DNA of 7,334 bases from Gemmatimonadota bacterium (GTDB lineage: Bacteria > Gemmatimonadota > Gemmatimonadetes > JACCXV01), in NCBI GenBank assembly GCA_013696835.1, contig JACCXV010000187.1:1-7334 (forward strand), in the 5' to 3' direction. The stretch's first letter is position 1; each line of letters starts with the position of its first letter. This document shows, piece by piece, positions 1 through 5,062 of the stretch. Made by a program: the position numbers and the translations under genes. The notes under the pieces were generated by a model, which saw only the letters and a list, made by a program, of their open reading frames with translations, was not told the origin of the DNA and searched no databases.

Positions 1-1170
1 GCTTGGAAGCGCCGCCGGCAGGCCTGTCCGGCTGTCGTGCAGGCTCGTGCCTTCTTCCGCGGTGAGGCTGCACCCGCGGGGCTCGGCGTCGGCGAGGCGG
101 CCGAGCAGCCGGAAGCGATCGTGCCCCGCGGCCGCCAGGTCCTCCGTGCGCAACGCGAAGCAGCTCGAGCGGTTCGCCAGGTCCCAGACCGCGAGCGCTC
201 CTTCCCCGCCGCCTCCGACGACGACGACCGGCTCGAGCGTGAGCGGATCCAGCACGCGCCAGCGCACCCACGGGGGGGCCACGTAGCTCGCGTCGGCGGC
301 GGCGTAGAACTGGCTCGCCAGCTCGGCCATGCCGTACTCGTTGAACACGCGGGCAGGGGGGATCCCGAGCCAGCGCTCGTATTCGCCGAGCAGGCTGGCG
401 GGCTCCACCGATCGCGAGCGCCCCTTGAAGCCTCCGGTCTGGAAGAGCCGGCTGCCGCGGGGGAGGCGCACGCCCGCTCCTCGCGCGCGCAGGACGTCCA
501 GGGCCTGCACGAAGGCGAACGCCGGGCCGAGAAGGAAGAGCGCCTCGCCCGCGGAGCGCGCTGACTCCAGAACCCCGCACAGCTCGTCGCCCGGCAGGCC
601 GTCGCTCCCCCAGCAGAACCCGCTGCCCTCCGATCCGCAGGCTCGCAGCAGGACGCCGAACATGTGGGAGAGGGAGGATTCCGATGCCTGCGCGGGAGAG
701 GGCGCCAGGAACAGGAGCCGCATACGGTCGCCGTCGGGCAGACAGCTCCGGCGAAACGTGAGAAGGAGCGCGGCCTCGTAGAGCTCCAGCCCCTCGGCAT
801 ACACGCGACTGCGGAGTGTGGACGTCGTGCCGCTGGACAGGAAGCGCAGGCCCGCCCGGGGCGCCGCTCCCTCCGGAAACGCGGCGACGCGCTCGGTGCG
901 ATGGGCGGTGACCGGCAGGGGGGGCACGTCGCGCCAGCCGCGAACGCGGCGGGGTGTGGCACCGGCTGCCTCCCACCAGCGTCGCGCCACCGCGTTGTGT
1001 TCCCACTGGTGCTGGAAGAGCCGGCTTGCCAGGGAGTCGAACTCGTCCTCGTGCAGCGGGCTCTGCCAGCCGCGGCGGATCGCGTGCAGGATGTCGGCAT
1101 CCAGCGCGACCGCCTGCGAGCGGCGGGCGCGCTCGCCGCCCCGCGCCGGGGCCGACCCTTGATTCAACAT
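1..1170 (-). CDS. LuxE-family acyl-protein synthetase (3' end cut by window edge)
   Basis: The minus-strand frame from ATG 1170 stays open for 390 codons to the left edge, so the stop lies outside. LuxE enzymes activate a fatty acid with ATP to acyl-AMP and move it onto their own cysteine before handing it to a LuxC-type reductase. What is seen: an N-terminal helical region (DSLASRLFQHQWEHN, about 47-61), an adenylate-forming P-loop LSSGTTS (111-117), the family signature FNEYGMAEL (276-284), and RGCSLT near the end, with Cys367. That Cys is at nearly the same position as the acyl-accepting Cys364 described for Photobacterium LuxE. The length also matches (LuxE is about 370-380 residues), so only a few codons should be missing. 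The start overlaps the queE stop (TGATG, sharing base 1170), which points to translational coupling. Substrate is unknown. No luciferase genes are visible, so bioluminescence should not be inferred. It could also activate an acyl group for another acceptor. Confidence 0.88.
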   Translation of the reverse strand, partial: MLNQGSAPARGGERARRSQAVALDADILHAIRRGWQSPLHEDEFDSLASRLFQHQWEHNAVARRWWEAAGATPRRVRGWRDVPPLPVTAHRTERVAAFPEGAAPRAGLRFLSSGTTSTLRSRVYAEGLELYEAALLLTFRRSCLPDGDRMRLLFLAPSPAQASESSLSHMFGVLLRACGSEGSGFCWGSDGLPGDELCGVLESARSAGEALFLLGPAFAFVQALDVLRARGAGVRLPRGSRLFQTGGFKGRSRSVEPASLLGEYERWLGIPPARVFNEYGMAELASQFYAAADASYVAPPWVRWRVLDPLTLEPVVVVGGGGEGALAVWDLANRSSCFALRTEDLAAAGHDRFRLLGRLADAEPRGCSLTAEEGTSLHDSRTGLPAALPS

Positions 1171-1886
1171 CACACTCCGCGCGCGGCCGGGTCCCAGACG
1201 AGCTTGTGCAGCTGGATCTGGAACCGGGCCTGGAGCCCGTCGGCGAGCATCCACTCCACCACCTCGCGCGCCTCGACCGATCCGAATACGGTCGAGAGCA
1301 ACACCCTCGTGCGAGCCTCGAGGCGGTGCTTCCGAATCACGGATCGGGCCCACTCGTAGTCGGCCCGGCTGGCAAGCACGAACTTGACCTCGTCGCGGGG
1401 CGTGAGATGGCCGACGTTGGACCAGAGGTTCCTGCGCTCCATGCCGGATCCCGGCGCCTTCAGGTCCACGATCCGATGCACGCGCTCGTCGACGCGCGAG
1501 ATGTCGAGGCTGCCGCCGGTTTCCAGGAGGACGGTGTACTTCCGGTCGCAGAGCTCGCGCAGCACCGTGAGGCAGCCCGCCTGCCACAGCGGCTCCCCGC
1601 CCGTGACCTCCACCAGCCGAACCCCGAGGTCCTCGACGCGGCGCAGAACCTCTTCGACCGCAAGCGACTCGCCCCCGTGGAACGCGAAGGCGGAATCGCA
1701 CCAGCTGCACCGCAGGTTGCATCCGATGAGCCGCACGAAGGTGCACGGCAGCCCGGCCCACGAGGACTCGCCCTGGATGGATCGGTAGATCTCCCCCACG
1801 CGCACGCGGGAGGGATCGGCACGCTCCACCCTCGCCGGCGCCCTATCGTCGACGGGAAGTGATCCCTCCAGCGCCAGCGTGGTCAC
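1170..1886 (-). CDS. queE: 7-carboxy-7-deazaguanine synthase (radical SAM)
   Basis: 238 residues. QueE converts 6-carboxytetrahydropterin to 7-carboxy-7-deazaguanine with a [4Fe-4S] cluster and SAM, a step towards queuosine in tRNA or 7-deazapurines in DNA. What is seen: EIYRSIQGE (32-40), the cluster motif CNLRCSWC (56-63, Cys56/60/63 as CX3CX2C), the SAM-contact motif TGGEPL (95-100), LLETGGS (120-126), DLKAPGSG (141-148) and the C-terminal QLHKLVW (225-231). All are typical of complete QueE. The ATG at 1886 forms an ATGA overlap with the stop of the upstream small membrane protein. It gives about 28 residues before the conserved domain, and an in-frame GTG at codon 28 or 30 is an alternative start. 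No queC, queD or queF is in the window. The gene sits third in a minus-strand operon, immediately before the LuxE-like gene. Confidence 0.95.
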   Translation of the reverse strand: MTTLALEGSLPVDDRAPARVERADPSRVRVGEIYRSIQGESSWAGLPCTFVRLIGCNLRCSWCDSAFAFHGGESLAVEEVLRRVEDLGVRLVEVTGGEPLWQAGCLTVLRELCDRKYTVLLETGGSLDISRVDERVHRIVDLKAPGSGMERRNLWSNVGHLTPRDEVKFVLASRADYEWARSVIRKHRLEARTRVLLSTVFGSVEAREVVEWMLADGLQARFQIQLHKLVWDPAARGV

Positions 1887-2185
1887 CCTCCGAGCACCAG
1901 CGCGATGGCGAGAGCCACGAGCGCGGCGACGACCGCGGCCGTCACGTAGAACCCCACACGGGGGCCCTTTCCACGCAGCGTCCCCTCCATGTACGAGGGA
2001 TCCCCGGCGGGACCGATGGGCCCGATGCCGGGAGCGGGCCGCGGCACGAGCCGTTCGTCGGGTGGGCGCTCGCCGTCTCCCACGTCCTCGATTCCCTCGC
2101 CATCGGCTCCGTCGCGATCCCCTGCGCCGGGCTCCAAGTCACGCCCGCTGTCGCTCGCCTCCTTCATCATCATCATCATCATCAT
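1883..2185 (-). CDS. Small acidic protein with one C-terminal membrane segment, function unknown
   Basis: 100 residues, not recognised as a known family. It opens with seven consecutive ATG codons, followed by an acidic, Gly/Pro-rich, probably disordered stretch (about 8-65). A single strongly hydrophobic helix runs from about 77 to 98 and ends two residues from the C-terminus, preceded by basic residues (RGKGPR, 71-76). This is the layout of a tail-anchored or single-pass membrane protein with its bulk in the cytoplasm; topology is inferred. The first ATG overlaps the hydrolase stop (ATGA) and its own stop overlaps the queE start (ATGA), so it is embedded in a coupled operon, which supports translation. 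Which of the seven ATGs is used cannot be told. A GAGAGG sequence lies about 8 bases before the first, and an AAGGAGG lies just inside the gene after the last. Confidence 0.68.
   Translation of the reverse strand: MMMMMMMKEASDSGRDLEPGAGDRDGADGEGIEDVGDGERPPDERLVPRPAPGIGPIGPAGDPSYMEGTLRGKGPRVGFYVTAAVVAALVALAIALVLGG
2165..2185 (-). repeat. Perfect (ATG)7 trinucleotide repeat at a start codon
   Basis: The plus strand shows seven tandem CAT units, which read as ATG x7 on the minus strand. The first ATG overlaps the TGA stop of the upstream hydrolase (bases 2184-2182). All units are in frame with the small membrane protein, so changes in copy number would alter only the number of N-terminal methionines and would not shift either reading frame. 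Confidence 0.95.
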
Positions 2186-2970
2186 CTATCCGCCTCTCTC
2201 CAGAACTGGTGAAGCCGCTCCCGCACCGCGTCCGCATGCGTGAGGAAGGCAAAGTGACCGGCGCCGCGAAGCACAGCGAGGCTCGCGCCGGCAATCCCCG
2301 CCACGACCTCCTCGGCGCGTGCAAGCGGGAAGATCGCGTCGCGGTCCCCGTGCACGACGAGGGTGGGCACCCGAATCGCTCCCAGCCCGTCCCGCACGTC
2401 GAATCGGTGCACCGCGCGCAGCAGGTCCCGCATCTTGCGCCGGCTCATCGGATCCGTCCACAGACGCGCGGCCTCGCGGGGGGCGGCGTGATATCCGGTG
2501 CCGACGAGGGCGGGACCCCACCTGCGGTAGAAGCCGTGGAACGCTCCCTCCGTCAGGACCAGGGTAGTGAGCCGGGAACCCGGCAGCCGCCAGCGACCGG
2601 CGGGACGCCCGCGGGCGGAAGCGGAGACGATCGCCACGCTGGCCAGCAGGTCGGGGCGGTCGCGCGCGAGCTGGAGGGCGAGCATGCCCCCCATCGAAAC
2701 GCCCGTAAGCCGCACGGGGGCACGCGCGATGCGCTCGATCGCCGCGGCATACAGCCGGCCCAGATCTGCCATCGAATCGAGCGGCTCGCGCGGCCAGCGC
2801 CGGGGGTAGTCCAGCGCCACCGCGGAAACCCCGGATCCAAGATAGCCGAGAACGCCGGAGCCCGTGGCGCGCCAGCCGAGGCCGGGGAGGAGCACGACCG
2901 CCTCAGCCGCACCCGCGCCGGAGCCACACCACGGCACCTCGATCCCGCCCACGTCCACGGTTCGCAGCAT
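2182..2970 (-). CDS. Alpha/beta-fold hydrolase
   Basis: 262 residues from ATG 2970. It is a serine hydrolase of the lipase/esterase/thioesterase-like alpha/beta superfamily, cytoplasmic by appearance (no signal peptide). What is seen: oxyanion-loop region LLPGLGW (27-33), nucleophile elbow GVSMG (90-94, Ser92), acid in HGDRDAIFP (207-215, Asp211) and GAGH (236-239, His239), giving a complete Ser-Asp-His triad and a normal family length. An in-frame ATG at 2997 would add 9 residues. A longer frame to 3135 would add 55, but that part runs antisense to the divergent hydrolase gene and has no family character, so 2970 is preferred. There is no clear ribosome site. An AT-rich box lies only about 8 bases upstream, so a leaderless message is possible. 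It heads the operon containing the small membrane protein, queE and the LuxE-like gene. A thioesterase role comparable to LuxD is possible but unproven. Confidence 0.85.
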   Translation of the reverse strand: MLRTVDVGGIEVPWCGSGAGAAEAVVLLPGLGWRATGSGVLGYLGSGVSAVALDYPRRWPREPLDSMADLGRLYAAAIERIARAPVRLTGVSMGGMLALQLARDRPDLLASVAIVSASARGRPAGRWRLPGSRLTTLVLTEGAFHGFYRRWGPALVGTGYHAAPREAARLWTDPMSRRKMRDLLRAVHRFDVRDGLGAIRVPTLVVHGDRDAIFPLARAEEVVAGIAGASLAVLRGAGHFAFLTHADAVRERLHQFWREADR

Positions 2971-2997
2971 GGGGGACGTATATTGCCCGTCCCCCAT
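2969..2997. repeat. Perfect 10-bp inverted repeat with 9-bp loop in divergent promoter region
   Basis: The arms are ATGGGGGACG (2969-2978) and CGTCCCCCAT (2988-2997), exact reverse complements, separated by TATATTGCC. It lies between two divergently transcribed hydrolase genes and contains the only AT-rich stretch there, so it could be an operator for a dimeric regulator or a symmetrical bidirectional promoter element. The outer ends are potential ATG codons on both strands, and the one at 2970 on the minus strand lies one base inside the left arm. Confidence 0.75.
2979..2984 (+). promoter_or_regulatory. Candidate -10 box TATATT in the palindrome loop
   Basis: TATATT matches the sigma-70 -10 consensus at five of six positions and is the only AT-rich hexamer in the 73-bp divergent gap. 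It is preceded by G and followed by GCCC, close to the box before the ferredoxin at 4759-4764. Used on the plus strand it would give a leader of about 50 bases to the hydrolase start at 3044. No recognisable -35 is seen. The opposite strand (CAATATA) could serve the minus-strand hydrolase. Confidence 0.45.
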
Positions 2998-3043
2998 CGG
3001 GGCGCGCGCGACCTCTTCCCCCTCCTCCCGCGGACGCACCGGC

Positions 3044-3733
3044 ATGTCCAGGATCGAGTCCCTCCGGATCTCCGGGCCCGCCGGCCCGCTCGAGGCGATC
3101 CTCAAGCGACCCTCATCCGGTGACCCCGCGTTCACCGCGCTCGTGTGCCATCCTCACCCGCTCCACGGCGGAACGATGCACAACAAGGTCGTCTTCCATC
3201 TGGCGCGGGCCCTCGGGGAGCTCGGTGCACCGGTCCTGCGCTTCAACTTTCGCGGCGTGGGGGCGAGCGCGGGGAGTCACGACCGGGGCGTCGGGGAGCG
3301 GGCAGACGTGGCGGCCGCCCTGGATCACCTTGCCCGCGATTACACTGAGCTTCCGATCTGTCTCGCGGGGTTCTCCTTCGGCAGCTGGGTGGGCTCGATG
3401 GTGGGCTGCTCCGACCCGCGCGTCACGCAGATCGTCGCGGCTGGCACGCCCACGCGCATGTTTTCCAACGCGGCGTTCGTCACCTGCAGCAAGCGAAAGC
3501 TCTTCGTTCAGGGCGGCGCCGACGAGCACGGCCCGGCCCAGGAGCTCGAGGCCTTCGTGCGCCGGCTGCCGGAGCCGAAGGCGCTGTGCGTGATCCCCGA
3601 GGCGGACCACTTCTTCACGGGCCACGCAGACGAGCTGCGCGAGGCGGTGGCAGGCTACTTCGCCCTCGAAGGGCTTCCGCCTGCGCTGACCCACATGGAG
3701 CGCGTCCGGGGCCCGTCGAACTCGCACAGGTAG
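3044..3733 (+). CDS. Alpha/beta superfamily hydrolase, COG2945 type
   Basis: 229 residues from ATG 3044. It is a small serine hydrolase of the COG2945 group; the physiological substrate is unknown. What is seen: the group signature HPHPLHGGTMHNKVV (36-50), FNFRGVGASAG (68-78), nucleophile elbow GFSFG (109-113, Ser111), GGAD (157-160, Asp160) and EADHFF (186-191, His189), so the triad is complete. The frame is open further upstream to 2864, but those 60 residues are Ser/Pro/Arg-rich and antisense to the divergent hydrolase, whereas 3044 begins a normal family N-terminus. There is no strong ribosome site. The recognisable domain ends near residue 208. The last ~20 residues read through the antisense of the YjbQ gene, which overlaps the 3' end by 79 bp, so they are probably a non-functional extension caused by the stop position. 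Confidence 0.9.
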   Translation: MSRIESLRISGPAGPLEAILKRPSSGDPAFTALVCHPHPLHGGTMHNKVVFHLARALGELGAPVLRFNFRGVGASAGSHDRGVGERADVAAALDHLARDYTELPICLAGFSFGSWVGSMVGCSDPRVTQIVAAGTPTRMFSNAAFVTCSKRKLFVQGGADEHGPAQELEAFVRRLPEPKALCVIPEADHFFTGHADELREAVAGYFALEGLPPALTHMERVRGPSNSHR

Positions 3734-4062
3734 ACGGACTGCCAGCGCCCCAGGCGCAGACGTCCACCCCCCACGGGCACGATCACCGAGGAGCCCATCA
3801 GGCTCGTCTTCACGTGCGCCGGTGAGTTGCCTTCGGCGTGGAGGAACGACGGATCGTCGTGGACGATGCGTGCCAGCGCGGCCAGCATGTCGCGGCGCAC
3901 GTCCGGATCGGCGCCCTCGTTGATCGTCACCCCCGCCGTGGTGTGCGGGACGTAGACGAGCACGAATCCCTCGCGGACCCCCAGCTCGCGCACCACCTCA
4001 CCCACGCGCTCGGTGACGTCCACGAACTCCTCGCGCGCGGCGCTCCGGACCGAGAGCTCCAC
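3655..4062 (-). CDS. yjbQ: YjbQ/UPF0047 family protein (secondary thiamine-phosphate synthase-like)
   Basis: 135 residues from GTG 4062, the usual length for the family (about 130-140). Family members show weak thiamine-phosphate synthase activity; their main role is not settled. What is seen: REEFVDVTERV (10-20), PHTTAGVTINEGADPD (39-54), GNSPAHVKTSLMGSS (78-92) and LGRWQSVYLCEFDGPRTR (104-121), covering the conserved blocks with their His residues. The frame can be extended to a TTG at 4089 (144 residues), overlapping the upstream DUF4126 gene by 20 bases. GTG 4062, eight bases after that gene's stop, gives the normal N-terminus and is preferred, although neither has a good ribosome site. 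The gene follows the DUF4126 gene as a two-gene operon. Its last 25 codons, including EFDGPRTR, overlap the opposite-strand hydrolase. Confidence 0.92.
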   Translation of the reverse strand: MELSVRSAAREEFVDVTERVGEVVRELGVREGFVLVYVPHTTAGVTINEGADPDVRRDMLAALARIVHDDPSFLHAEGNSPAHVKTSLMGSSVIVPVGGGRLRLGRWQSVYLCEFDGPRTRSMWVSAGGSPSRAK

Positions 4063-4069
4063 GCCCTGC

Positions 4070-4678
4070 TCAGCCGGGCGGCGCGGCAACCGGCGGACCC
4101 GTGCCGAAGGCCCTCCCGAACACGCGCTTGAGGGCCCGGCCGATCACCATGAAGAAGGCCGCGGCGGCGATCACGAACAGCACCACGATGACGAGCGCAA
4201 GCAGCGGGCTCGTCGCGGCGACGATCGTGCTCGCCACGACGAAGACGTCCTCGGCGATGCTTAGGAACCAGTTCGAAAACGGCTCCGGGCTCGTGTTCGC
4301 GCCCGCCCGCACCGAGAGCTTGGTGCCGTGGCCGGCGAGCGCCAGCGTCCCCCCCGCGAGGCCGAGCGCCATCTGCTGCCCCGGCTCGAGACCCGCCGCG
4401 GCCCCCCAGGCGATGGCCGCTCCCGCCGGCACGCGGATGAACGTGTGCACGGCGTCCCACAGCGAGTCCACCCACGGGACCTTGTCGGCCACGAACTCGA
4501 CCGCATACAGGAAGCCCGCGGCACCGAGCACCCACGGGTCGGCGAGCATCGAGAGGTCGCCAGGCAGCCCGACCACGTCGAAGCGGTGCAGCAGTCCGAG
4601 AACCAGGACCGTCGCGTACAGGTTGATGCCGGCCGTGAGCGCCGAGGTGAGCGCGAGACCCAGCAGGGGCAGCTCCAT
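4070..4678 (-). CDS. DUF4126 family integral membrane protein
   Basis: 202 residues from ATG 4678. Conserved but uncharacterised inner-membrane family. What is seen: hydrophobic segments at about 8-30, 48-62, 82-97, 102-117 and 158-180, with a possible further one near 140-156. Family motifs are GINLYATVLVLG (17-28), EFVADKVPWVDSLWDAVHTF (61-80), and ANTSPEPFSNWFLS (127-140). The tail is short, basic and then Pro/Gly-rich. The start is set by GAGGAG at 4688-4683, four bases before the ATG; a frame extending to ATG 4714 lacks such a site and would begin inside the predicted promoter. A TATGAT box at 4719-4714 fits as its -10. It is the first gene of a pair with the YjbQ-family gene. Function is unknown and the motif assignment rests on recognition of the family signature. 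Confidence 0.88.
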   Translation of the reverse strand: MELPLLGLALTSALTAGINLYATVLVLGLLHRFDVVGLPGDLSMLADPWVLGAAGFLYAVEFVADKVPWVDSLWDAVHTFIRVPAGAAIAWGAAAGLEPGQQMALGLAGGTLALAGHGTKLSVRAGANTSPEPFSNWFLSIAEDVFVVASTIVAATSPLLALVIVVLFVIAAAAFFMVIGRALKRVFGRAFGTGPPVAAPPG

Positions 4679-4682
4679 CTGT

Positions 4683-4688
4683 CTCCTC
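4683..4688 (-). promoter_or_regulatory. Ribosome binding site GAGGAG for the DUF4126 gene
   Basis: The minus strand reads GAGGAG, then ACAG, then ATG (4678). It is one of the few strong Shine-Dalgarno matches in the window and decides the start against the upstream in-frame ATG at 4714. Confidence 0.75.
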
Positions 4689-4713
4689 GCTGCGTAGGCG
4701 TGCGTACGCTCCA

Positions 4714-4719
4714 ATCATA
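4714..4719 (-). promoter_or_regulatory. Candidate -10 box TATGAT for the DUF4126-yjbQ pair
   Basis: TATGAT differs from the TATAAT consensus at one base and lies 35 bases before ATG 4678, leaving a leader of about 29 bases that contains the GAGGAG ribosome site. A T-rich stretch sits where a -35 could be, but no TTGACA-like match is seen. Confidence 0.5.
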
Positions 4720-4758
4720 CAACGTGAGGACGCGGCGAAAAACGCCCGAACCCGCGTG

Positions 4759-4764
4759 TATATT
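4759..4764 (+). promoter_or_regulatory. Candidate leaderless promoter, TATATT box before the ferredoxin gene
   Basis: TATATT ends five bases before the ferredoxin ATG at 4770, so transcription starting at the normal distance would begin at or next to the start codon. There is no Shine-Dalgarno sequence in the intervening CGCCC. The same GTATATT context occurs at 2978-2984. This matches the arrangement known for leaderless genes in several high-GC phyla; use here is inferred. Confidence 0.55.
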
Positions 4765-4769
4765 CGCCC

Positions 4770-5060
4770 ATGGCCATCCTACGCTTCCACGACCTGGGAA
4801 TCGAGCTCACAGTCGGCGATCCCAAGTCGGTGCTCGAGGCCGCGCTGGAGGAGCTGATCGAGCTCCGCCACAACTGCGGCGGCCTCGGAATGTGCACCAC
4901 GTGTCGGATCCAGGTAGTGGCCGGCGCGGAGCATCTCGAACCGCCGAACGACGCCGAGTTGCGCAGGCTGGGGCTCCACCGGCTCGAGAGGGGATGGCGG
5001 CTGGCCTGCCAGACCATCGTGCACGAGGACCTGGCGGTCCGCCTCCCGCGCTACGCCTGA
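4770..5060 (+). CDS. [2Fe-2S] ferredoxin
   Basis: 96 residues. A small soluble electron carrier with a plant/adrenodoxin-type fold. What is seen: the cluster loop NCGGLGMCTTC (35-45), giving Cys36, Cys42 and Cys45 in CX5CX2C spacing, and the fourth ligand Cys80 in RLACQ (77-81). The preceding beta strand (ILRFHDLGIELTV, 3-15) and the helix before the loop are as expected, and the length is normal. The ATG at 4770 has no ribosome site and lies directly after a TATATT box, so the message is probably leaderless. It is the first gene of the plus-strand series and its stop is two bases before the GTG of the Cys-containing DUF2325-like gene, which suggests co-expression. The redox partner is not identifiable here. 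Confidence 0.93.
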   Translation: MAILRFHDLGIELTVGDPKSVLEAALEELIELRHNCGGLGMCTTCRIQVVAGAEHLEPPNDAELRRLGLHRLERGWRLACQTIVHEDLAVRLPRYA

Positions 5061-5062
5061 GC

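Noticed and set aside
37..781. Overlapping plus-strand frames at the left end.
   Set aside because: They are shadows of the LuxE-like gene, whose minus-strand frame carries all the conserved motifs.
954..1862. Long plus-strand open frame of 302 codons.
   Set aside because: It is antisense to queE and the LuxE-like gene, is Arg/Pro/Ala-rich, and shows no domain. High GC content creates such frames.
2165..2185. Plus-strand (CAT)7 encodes seven histidines and could be mistaken for a vector His-tag.
   Set aside because: The flanking sequence is continuous with native minus-strand genes that overlap precisely at this point, and no vector or linker sequence is present.
1887..2185. A PreQ1 or other riboswitch controlling queE.
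   Set aside because: queE starts inside the stop of the preceding gene, leaving no leader, and no riboswitch-like structure was recognised.
1..2970. A bioluminescence (lux) operon.
   Set aside because: No luxA or luxB is present, LuxE homologues occur widely outside luminous bacteria, and queE interrupts the arrangement.
1879..3123. Long plus-strand open frame of 414 codons.
   Set aside because: It is antisense to the hydrolase and small membrane protein, with low-complexity Arg/His-rich translation and no motif.
3655..4264. Plus-strand frames opposite yjbQ and DUF4126.
   Set aside because: They have no recognisable domain, while the minus-strand products match known families along their full length.
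4328..5062. Upstream part of the open frame that contains the DUF2325-like protein, giving 456 codons in total.
   Set aside because: This part is antisense to the DUF4126 gene and out of frame with the ferredoxin. Family-like sequence begins only after GTG 5063.
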